Origin: Dermatophagoides farinae | Taxonomy: Eukaryota; Arthropoda; Arachnida; Sarcoptiformes; Pyroglyphidae | NCBI RefSeq assembly: GCF_024713945.1 | Contig: NC_134681.1 | Span: 3,304,001 to 3,368,000, forward strand | Length of the DNA: 64,000 nucleotides | Direction of reading: 5' to 3' | The notes under the pieces: model-generated | The model's input: only the letters and a program-made list of their open reading frames with translations | Told to the model about the DNA's origin: nothing | Databases searched by the model: none | Part shown: one piece after another, positions 54,823 to 64,000 of the stretch | Position numbering within the stretch: the first letter of the stretch is position 1 | How the letters are laid out: the number at the start of each line of letters is the position of its first letter | Made by a program: the position numbers and the translations under genes

Positions 54823-56502
54823 AAAACATTGAATTTTGTCCATGTCACTCTGTCTCTATGATGGTTATATTTCATTTCATTACTTATTTTTCTGTTTTCC
54901 AATTTCAAATTTTTTTTTCTGGATGCTTATTTTTTCGGGTTTTTGTTGTTGTTGTTGTTGTTGTTGTCGTCATTTTTTTTCATTCTTTCTTTATTTCTTC
55001 ATTTGACTTGAATAATGATAATGACCATCATCATCAAAGAGAAAGCAAAAGAAGAAAAAAACGGCTAATAAATGATCATCTCCGGACATTTGGTTTGTGT
55101 GTGTTTGTGTGATTGAATTCATGAATTTACAAATTTTTTTTTTATTTCTTTTTTTTCGGTTTGGTTTGAGCATTTTTTTTTTTTGTTTGTTACAGACAGA
55201 CTGGGAGATATTGGACAATCATCCATTAAAAGTTTACGGATAGAGATGGAGAAATGAAAAAAAAAATTTTTTCTTTTTCAGAATTTTTTTTTATTTTCTG
55301 TGTATGTATGTGGGTGAGTAGGTGGATGCCAAATTGTAATTGTGTGCAACAAAAAAAAATGGAAAAAAATTCATTTTCATTCAAAATTCATAAATAATAA
55401 AATGTCATCATCATTTGACATTTGACAATTGACTTTTTTTTCTCTCTGACTTTTCTGATTCATGATTGAATGTATGAATGATTTTAATGGCATTTTCTCA
55501 AACGGCCCAATAATTAATCGATTGCTTTGTGAATGCAAATGTTTCTTCATTTTTTTTTTTTTTTTTGAATGAAACAAACATAAACAAGTAAACAAAGAAA
55601 AAAATATCAGATCCTAGATCATAATCATCATCATCATTTTTTGGAATAATTATCATTATCATTATGATGATGATGATGATGATGATGATGGTCATCATTA
55701 TTATTATAACGACAACGACGACTGCGACGAAGACGACGTTGATGATGATGGCTTTTTTCTTCTTCTTCTTTTACCTGCCCATCATCAATGCATTATCGTT
55801 CATTTTCATGATAATCATAATAGTAAGAATCGATCGATCGATGCAATCAGGAAAATTTTTTTTTTTTTTTTACTTTTCTGTCGAATATTAATAATGATGA
55901 TGATGATGTCGTAAAAAAACACATTTGAATTTTTCTTTTGAGAAACAACAACAACAACAACAATCAGCGACAATGATTGTGCAAGTTTTCTGTTTTTCTG
56001 TTCGTCTGTCTCATTTGATTTGAAACCAATGAATTGTCTTGTCGATGATAACATTATGCAAATTTTATATTTTTGTTTTCTTTTTTTTCTCTCCCATCGT
56101 GTTTCAAAATCCAAGATCAAAAAATTAATTTTTTTTTTTTGAAATCATTGATTTAATTTAAATTAACTTGCACTCGATTCACACTGGTGGTGGTGGTCAT
56201 CAATATTCAAGAATTTTTTTTTTGTTTTTTTTTGTTTTTCAAAATTCAGAAAAATACCATTGATTTATTCATTCAGTCAATTATCATCATCATCATCATT
56301 AGGCATTATTTTGACTTTTACTTCATTTTTTCATATTGATTTTCAAATTTTAATTACTTTAATTTAGTTTTTTTTCCGGCCAAATTTTTTCAACACAAAT
56401 AATATGGCAACATTGGAACAGGAAATATTCTAGAAATTTTCTTTTTCTTCCGGAAACTTTACTCTCCACAATACTATCGGTTGATAGAGAAAAATAGAAA
56501 AA

Positions 56503-56504
<2 letters not shown>

Positions 56505-56547
<43 letters not shown>
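56505..56547. repeat. (AG)n tract, 43 nt
   Basis: Uninterrupted purine dinucleotide run. Confidence 0.95.
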
Positions 56548-56551
<4 letters not shown>

Positions 56552-56977
56552 ATTGAATATTTTGATGTTTCATGCAGACCAATATGTAATGGATGGAGAA
56601 GATTCCAAGTAACGATTAAAACAACACACAAAAAAAAATATCTTTAGTCTTCATTCATTCAATCATCTTGCATCATCATTCCACATTTCATTTCGTTTCG
56701 TTTCATTTTTTTTTCTTTCTTTCTTCCTTTCATCATCATCATCATCGTAGTCGTCGTCGTCGTCTTCTTTTTTTTCGTTTTTTCTTTTTCTTCTTCTTCG
56801 TCGTCGTCATCATCATCATCATCATCATCATCGTAGTTTCACTCGGGACTAATTTGAAATTATAATGAGATGAAACAAAAACGAAATACACTCTTGCTTG
56901 GTTCCAGAGAGCGAGTGTGTGTGTGTGTGTTTCGGCGTTTCTCGTATTTTTTTTCTACTTTCTGGTTTCGTTTCGGT

Positions 56978-56987
56978 GCCGTTGCCA

Positions 56988-57026
<39 letters not shown>

Positions 57027-57040
57027 TTGTTGTTGTTGTT
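56978..57040. repeat. (GCCGTT)n hexanucleotide repeat passing into (GTT)n
   Basis: About eight hexamers (one with ATT) followed by GTT units. It is GC-richer than anything nearby. Overlapping frames read Ala-Val or Pro-Leu repeats. No start, splice or family evidence makes it coding. Confidence 0.9.
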
Positions 57041-57909
57041 ATTGTTAATGGTTCGAGTGTTTGGTGTGTGTATGCATGTGTATATATACAGAGCGAACCT
57101 AAGTATAAAACGAAAATGGAAAGCAAACTAACTGAAAAAAAAGAAAAAAAAAGGAAAAAAAACTCAAGATTCGAAACGAGAAAAGAAAAGAATAAGAGAG
57201 TGGATGTGATAGTGATGAAGAAATGAAATGGAAGAAAAAAACTAAACTAAACTAAACTAAACTGAAACGGAACGAAACCAAACCGAACCGAACCAAACCA
57301 AATGGAACGATAGTTTCGTTTCTTTTTTTCTTCTTTCTTTCTTCTGTCTTTCTTTGTCGTCCTTGTCGTCGTCGTTTTGTTCCATTTGGAAATAACGAAA
57401 ACGAAAATGGTTCTTATTTTTTTTTTCATTCTTCTTTTATAAGAATATATTCTAAGAGAGAATGAAAATTGAAGTGAATGAGAGAGAGAGAGACGATGCT
57501 TTTGCTTGCTTTTATTCTTTTTCTATTTTCGTTTTTGTTGTTGTTGTTGTTGTTTGATGCACAAGATGCTTTCTGATAGATTCGTATTTTTTTTTCTTCA
57601 TTTGTTCGTTTTTCTTTATCAGTAAAAAATTCTTCATTGCATTATTGTTGTTGTTTGAAAGTTTCAGAATCAGCAATGTGTGATAAAGAATGAGAGAATG
57701 AGAAAAAAAAATAAGAAAAAAAAAGAAAGTCTTAGAGCAATGAATTATCCACAGTGAAAGAGGAAATGATGATGAAAAATTTTATTTTATTTTTTTTTAC
57801 TTCGTTTACATTACAGATTCAGTTTGTAAACAGAACCAGAATATTTTCAAAAAAAAAATTTTTTCAATTTCAAAAAAAAAATGAAACAAATAATGACCAA
57901 CTTGACGAT

Positions 57910-57919
57910 AGATGGCAGC
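57910..57919 (+). promoter_or_regulatory. AGATGGCAGC box (CTCF/YY1-like core)
   Basis: Its reverse strand shares the 13-mer TGTGCTGCCATCT with copies A and B of the dispersed element, 45 kb away. It lies beside the 40-bp palindrome. Confidence 0.35.
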
Positions 57920-57945
57920 ACACAGCATCTGTTGTGTGTTGAAAA

Positions 57946-57985
57946 AAAAATTTCAAAGTTGAAAATTTTCAACTTTGAAATTTTT
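57946..57985. repeat. 40-bp perfect palindrome
   Basis: Twenty-base arms meet with no spacer at 57965/57966. The core is TTTCAAAGTTGAAAA and its exact reverse complement; pairing stops at an A-G mismatch at 57945/57986. It is not a simple repeat. It could extrude as a cruciform or fold as a hairpin in RNA. Confidence 0.9.
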
Positions 57986-60900
57986 GTTTCCATTATTTTA
58001 AAATTGATAAAAAAAAATCAGACAAAATTCAAATGATGATGGACATTTGTTGTTACTAAATTTCAACTTTTTCTCTCTTTCTCTTTTGCTGTTTCAGAAT
58101 AACATGAAAACAGACACACAGACAAACATTTTATGATTGAAAAAAAAATTAACATGATTATTACCATCTAATTTAACCATTGAACCCAAATTGCTGAATA
58201 AATAAATGAAATGAATGAAAAAGACAACAACAATTTTCATTATCATTATCATTATTGTTGTATGTATTGAATAAGATGAACTAAATTAAACGACACAAAC
58301 AAAATTAAGCCACAAAAAAACCATAAATATACTCAAAGATAAGATAATGATAATGGCTGATGATCAACATAAAATTTTGAAACGATTTGTAACGATAATA
58401 ATGATGATGATGATGATGATGATGATCCAATTTACAAAATGACGTAATGGTTGTTTTAGTGGCATGTTTGTTTATTTATAATTAGTAATTGGAATATAGA
58501 AGAAAAACAAAAATGAGTGATTCATTTCATTACAAAATGAAAAGAAAATTCAATCATCATCATCAACATTATCATTGTTGAATTTAAAACATTTTGATGT
58601 TAATTCAATGATGATGATTATTGAAAATGAAATGATGGATTATATTCAACAACATGTCAACTCAAATTTGAAATTCAATGTAAAGGAGACAAAAAAAAAA
58701 TTGTCATCATCAACGAAGAAAAAAAAGGAATCTTGTTGATGATGATGATGACCATATCTATGATTTGAGTGGACAATTTTCTATGTGTTGTTTGTCATTC
58801 TAGTCTATCCACCAAATGCACAACAAGTGGATATTCGAATGAAAAAGAAGAAGAAAAAAAAATGATCAAATGATATGAGTGTAATCTCTTCAATATTCAC
58901 CATCATTTGATCCATCATTTATCATCGAAAAAAAAATGTCACCACCACCAACAACGAAAAACAAAAACTACCAACTACCGCTGCCATTTGATTATATCGA
59001 TTTTGATGACGGATAATCTTACAAATGTCAACACAAAAAAAGTAGCGAGAAAGAAATAACGTTCATTAAAAAAAAAAATTTTTTTCTTTAATTCAATTTC
59101 CGTAACATCATAAATGAATGAACAGAACGAAAACAAAAAATAAAAAAAAAAAATAAACAAAAAAAGAATCTGTCAATCGATCACCATAAAAGGCAATGAC
59201 AGACGACTTGTCGTCGTTATCTCTTTTCTTTTTTTTTCTTTTTCTTTTTTTCCTATTCATCACAATCCACCATTGACAATTCCACCATTTTCATTCAGTA
59301 GCAGCAGCAGCAGCAGCAGCAAAAAAAAAATCAACGCAATGATCCGTTCGTTTGGCATCCATGTCATTTCATTTCATTTTATTTTCCAGTTTATTCTCGG
59401 AAGTTTATCATCTTCATCTTCGTTATTGAAATTGTTCGTATTTTTTTTCTTCTTCTTCTAACCATCACTCTTTATCCATTTTGATTTGATGATGATGATG
59501 GTAAAATAAATGTAACGTTATCATATATATTATTCAACTGATGTGATGGTATTTTTGAATGATATCTAAGGACATTTTTCAACATTCATCCATCTATCCA
59601 GTATACTGAATCCTTGATTTGAAAATTTTTCTTTTCTTTTTGTTTTTTTTTCTGTTTCATCTTTGTTTGTGGACAACAACATCAACGTCATGACGATGAT
59701 GACCATCGTCATCATCGTCATCAAAAAGAAAACATTGGCGTCATATAGTCGGATCATCAATCGGGATTTCTTTTTCTTTTTTTTTTCATTTGTATATCCA
59801 CCACCACCACACACGAACTGATAAAATCCTTTTTTTTAAACAGAAAAAAAAATTATTACGATATGTCACATGTTTGGTGGTCAATGTCAATCAATCAAAG
59901 TAAAAAAACAGTAGAAAAAGGAAACTTTCAATTGATTAAAATACCTGTGTAGCAGCATATCGATGAATTTGTTCCAATTTTTTTCTTTCAATTCATTTTT
60001 GTTTTGTTTGTAATCATGAGCATTTCATCATTTAAATGCATTCACATTTCAAATTGTCCATGAAGAGTGAGAGAGAGAGAGAGAAAGAACGAAGGAAAAA
60101 AAATCCAAATATTGAATTCAATCAATCAAAATATCGATCGATCAACATTTTCTTGTTCGTGAAAGAAAAAAAAAATGTAAAAATATAAAAATTCAATTCA
60201 GCTACTACTTACAAATTACAAAACATTAATAATTATCGCTCATTTATTCATTATTGACATAATTTGATAATATGTGATAATAAGTTCCGATTTGTTGTTG
60301 TTGTTTTTCATCATCATCATCATCATTATTTTCTGCTTACTTAAATCAATGAAATAAAATTCGGGCGTATTCAATCATCCAATGATGATCAATGATGATG
60401 ATCAATAAAGATGACAGATACACAGTGTTTGTGTGTGTGTAGAGTAGAGAAATTGATTTTTTTTCCATTTCCAACAACAACAACAAAAAAATGATTAGTA
60501 TGATGATCAAATGCAGCCTAAAGCCAGGTTTTGAAACCTGTGGCCTGATATATATATCCAATAGTCCAGAAATGTCTTTTTTGATTTCCGTTGATGATGA
60601 TGATGGTGATGGTGGTGGCAGCCATTTTGTTTTGTTTTTTTTTTGACCTGAACATTTAGCGAAAAAAAATGATGATGAAAATTTTTCTTTATTCACAATG
60701 GTTATATTGCCTGACACAAGACAGACAGACAGACAGACATACAAACTGAATCATCATTTAACATATAACCTTGCTCGACATTATAGACACTTAACAGCCG
60801 CTGCAGCCGCCAACAACAACAACAGCAACGGCAAAAAAAACGATGAAATGAAATGAAATGAGTAATCATCAATCATTTTTCATCATCATTTTTACTTTGG

Positions 60901-61011
60901 TGCCGCAAGCACAATATCATCGTCGTTGTTGTGTTGTTACCATTTTTTTTTTGTTGCATTTCTTCATATTTTTCTACACAAAACTTTTCTCGATCACCAT
61001 TTAATACTTAC

Positions 61012-61022
61012 TCCGATTTCAT
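61012..61022 (-). other. candidate first coding exon (ATG plus consensus donor)
   Basis: On the minus strand, TTCAAATGAAATCGGA is followed directly by GTAAGTAT, a full consensus donor (GT at 61011-61010). ATG AAA TCG GA would begin a protein MKS-. The upstream sequence (to about 61080) is non-repetitive and could be 5' UTR. No following exon was found. Confidence 0.25.
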
Positions 61023-62915
61023 TTGAACCAATTCAATCAACCACAATGATAGACGACGACTATGACGATGACCTTAGCCTATGATATTTCAAAACAAAAT
61101 GAGAAAAATATTTTCGTTCACCTATGGAACGAAGCGAAAAAAAATGATAATATCAGGTAGCTAGGGCCTAGCCCTTGGATTTTTTTTTCTTTTGTTTTTT
61201 TCTGACTTTATTTTCAAACTTTTGTTCAATTATCTAGACGGACTGACTGACTTGAATTGAATTGAATCGAATCGAATCGAATCGATTGACCACAATGATG
61301 ATGGCTAATTAAATCATCTCATTTTTTGTTGTTTTTTTTGTGTGGGCCCTCCGTCTCTACCGTCTACTGACAAACAAAAACCAATTTCAAGTTAAAGTTT
61401 AATGAACCAGTTTGTTTTTCGAAATAAACAAAAAAAAACAATGAACTTGAACAAATCATCAAACTTGAAACAAAACAGAAAACACACAGTTTAAACAAAA
61501 AAAAATTACAAGTTTCAATCACCAAATACCATCATCGTCATCGTCATCATCATCATCATCATCGTTGTTTTTGTTATTTAGTTTAGTAAATGAAAATGAC
61601 AAATATGATAATAATAGCTATATAAATATAAGTGCAGAGAAGAAAGAAAAAAAAATAAATGTCGGCTAAAACAATTTTGTTGTTGTTGTGGTTGTAAAGT
61701 ATAGTCTATAACAACAACAACAACAACAATCATCAAATATCATCATCACCAAAACCAATAATTTAAATATTATGAAAAACACCAAATGAATGATAATGAT
61801 AACAATTGAAATTTAAGCGGTAGGTGTGTCGTTTTTTTTCCATTTTTACATTCAAACATTATTATTTTAGCGACATTTTGTTTGTGTGTGTGTGTGTGTG
61901 TGTGTGGAAGATCAATTTGTCTAAATATAACGATAACGATAATGATAATGATGTTGGTGGTGATGATGATGATGATGATGATGGTGTTTCAGGCAACAAC
62001 AAACAGCCAAAATTCCGTTGTTGGTAATTTTAGACCAAAAAAAAAAAAAAAAAATTTTTTTGGTCTTGGTCCACCAATTGACCGATCAATTTATTTTCAT
62101 TTTGGCCCTCATATCATCTGATGCTGGCGGTGATGATGATGATGATGATCGACTCATGTATTAAAAAAAAAGTAAAAGATGAAAAAAATTTATACAAAAA
62201 AAAATGATTCTCAAACATCATCATCAGCGACAGCAGCAGCAGCAACTTAGAAGTGAGAGTGAAATGATACTAGATATAGAAAAAAAACATGAAAATTCTT
62301 ACCATGAAAATGATGATTATGATGGCGATGGGTAAATTTTGGTAATGATAATGAACCGAAATAAAGACGAAAAAGAACCCGAAACAAAAAAAAACAAAAA
62401 CAAAAAATTAATCTATGAAATGAACATGGAAATAATGGGCAAATTGCCAGAACAAAAAAAAAATTTACTTACACACACACACGCACACATAGTGAGAGAG
62501 AGAGTGATAGAACGAGAGAAAGAGAAAAGAATTACAAGATCTGCAATTATTTTAATTGCATAATGATCACTTTTGTAAATGTGTATGTGTGTGTGTGTGT
62601 CTATGAAATACATAGGGAAAAAAATTGTATACGAGACACAACAATGTAACAAACAACCAGCAGAAAAAAAACCAAAAAGCAACCAACAACAACAACAAAG
62701 TTGAACAATTCACAGTATATGAAATGATAATTTGTTGTTGTTGTTGTTGTTTTTTTTGGACCAAAGAATATTTTTTTTTTTTTACATTTCGTGTTGTGGA
62801 TGAATGACAATAAAAAAAAAATTCAATTTGGATCTAAATTCAAAAAAAACTAATCGATCGATGATTAATTGATTGATCAATTCAACTACTGTGCATTTGA
62901 TGGTCATATCAACAA

Positions 62916-63023
62916 ATGGAGAAAAAAATTAAATTTCATGAAAATGGACATTATTTTGCTCGAAATCATAATGGTAATGATAATAGAATGGATCCAATCG
63001 GTGCCAGGATATTATCACCTTGA
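62916..63023 (+). CDS. possible short ORF or exon, 35 aa, unknown
   Basis: Reads MEKKIKFHENGHYFARNHNG, then NDNRMDPIGARILSP and a stop. Balanced, protein-like composition in a repeat-poor patch. A GGTAATGA donor-like site lies inside it at about 62970, so the real exon could end after ARNHN. Not recognised. Confidence 0.2.
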   Translation: MEKKIKFHENGHYFARNHNGNDNRMDPIGARILSP

Positions 63024-64000
63024 ATTTATTTTTATTTTTTTTCGTTTCGCACAATTATCATAAACATTTTGGTGTTAATATCGGTGATAATAATGTGTTT
63101 ATGATGCATTTATACACATGACTTTGGCATTTACAGAAAATTTTTTTTTCCGAAATATTATCCTTTAGGCATCCATAATAATGATGATGATGATCCATAT
63201 TGAAAAAAAAATATTTCTAATTAACCACACCTATCTGTCTGGGTGTTGAAAAATCATTTTTTTTTTTTTTTGCTATCGGTATCTCGACAATAAATTCGGG
63301 TAATATCTCACTATACTATATGTGTGTGTGTATATTTTTCTAATGCCGCCATTAAATTATCCACATATAATCATCATCATAATTTGGTGAAACAAACGAA
63401 AAATTTTCTTTTTCTTTTTTAGCGATCCGTTGAATGAGATAATTGTCGATTCAACGTTTGTGTTTTTTTTTTCATTTACCCGACTAGTCAAGAATATAAT
63501 CAAAAGAGACAAAAAAAAAAAAAAAATTTTGACAAATTTTTCATCATCATCATCATCATCTCGGTTATTTGTTCATGGATATTAAATCGTCATCATCAAA
63601 TTATTGTCGTTTTTGTTTTTGTCATTTTTTTTCGAAAGAAAAAACCAAAAAAAAAAGTAGAAGAAACGAAATGCACACTTTATTCATTCCATTTCATTCA
63701 CGATTCATTCATCCGATTCATATTCAGTTCACTCTGTTGTTTTTGTTGTTGTTGTTTTTCATTCATTCATTCATTCATTCACATTCATCTACACACTAGT
63801 TTTATTTCATTCTTAAAACTTGATGATGATCATCATCTTTAAACGAAACGAAAAAAAAATCTTACAATTATACCGACATTTGAAATGTTTTTTTTCGGGC
63901 TAATAATTATATTATAAATGCTCGATGATGATGATGATGATGATGTTTTCAATGATTTTCTCTACATACATATAATGATGATGATTGCTATCTGTTTTTT

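Larger units (their letters stand above)
50001..55000. other. gene desert, part 8
   Basis: No recognisable gene. CA run (51104-51136), inverted TG/CA pair (51513-51568), GAGT run (53062-53086), TG run (about 53379-53402), CAA13 (54784-54822), TTG run (about 54943-54967). A 170-codon frame at 52165-52677 is Phe/Lys/Asn homopolymer and is not called. Confidence 0.6.
55001..60000. other. gene desert, part 9
   Basis: No recognisable gene. ATG run (about 55662-55691), AG run (56505-56547), TCG/TCA runs (about 56733-56833), GCCGTT repeat (56978-57040), ACTAA repeat (57241-57262), ATG run (58400-58427), AGC run (59299-59320), and the palindrome at 57946-57985 with an AGATGGCAGC box 26 nt to its left. 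Confidence 0.6.
60001..64000. other. gene desert, part 10 (to window end)
   Basis: No recognised gene family. Trinucleotide runs (about 60310-60327, 61957-61984), TG run (about 61881-61905), CATT run (about 63757-63783). Two weak gene-like signals are listed separately (61012-61022 donor with upstream ATG, and 62916-63023 ORF). A further minus-strand short ORF starts at about 60632 with AAAATGGCTGCC context, MAATTITIIINGNQKRHFW, 34 codons. Confidence 0.55.

Noticed and set aside
56870-57226. 118-codon frame with an Ala-Val repeat
   Set aside because: The core is the GCCGTT microsatellite; flanks are TG run and Lys-rich A-tract. Kept only as a finding.

Overview
The window reads as nuclear DNA from a small-genome arthropod, most likely an acariform (astigmatid-type) mite. 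The grounds are very AT-rich sequence, phase-consistent GT-AG introns of only about 57-90 nt, animal-type housekeeping genes, proteins swollen by His/Asn/Ser/Gln runs, and dense (CA)n, (GA)n, (CAA)n and (ATG)n microsatellites. The species call is inference; metazoan is secure. No rRNA, tRNA, CRISPR array, transposase or viral gene was recognised.

Positions 1-7.7 kb hold the compact gene cluster. A DNAJC12-type J-domain gene (minus) runs off the left edge. An intronless RNase H1 gene (minus) follows, with all four catalytic acidic residues. Next come a possible 50-residue spliced gene (plus, weak), malonyl-CoA decarboxylase MLYCD (plus, 4 exons, complete) and MGAT1, GlcNAc-transferase I (minus, 8 exons, complete). 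MLYCD and MGAT1 are convergent and share a 3' region carrying two adjacent inverted repeats.

Positions 7.7-15.3 kb are transitional. They hold an orphan exon-like segment with a perfect minus-strand donor near 10.8 kb and three small genes of unknown function: a 141-residue ORF (plus, 12444), an 80-residue probable tail-anchored membrane protein (minus, 13600), and a charged 141-codon ORF (plus, 14701) whose reading continues in the +1 frame after its stop. Copies of one degenerate element lie upstream of the two 141-codon ORFs.

Positions 15.3-64 kb contain no gene I can recognise. This is about 49 kb of simple repeats with scattered non-repetitive islands: a 127-nt GA tract, a 40-bp perfect palindrome at 57946-57985, an 18-bp hairpin at 24198-24245, several isolated consensus splice donors and a few short coding-like ORFs. 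It could be a giant intron or a regulatory desert beside a developmental gene outside the window.

The recognised genes do unrelated cellular jobs (co-chaperone, RNA:DNA hybrid removal, malonyl-CoA turnover, N-glycan branching) and look like ordinary neighbours, not a pathway. I found no convincing new multigene system. The most interesting unexplained signals are the recurring AGATGGC (CTCF/YY1-like) core, the repeated element at the paired small ORFs, and the palindrome at 57.9 kb.
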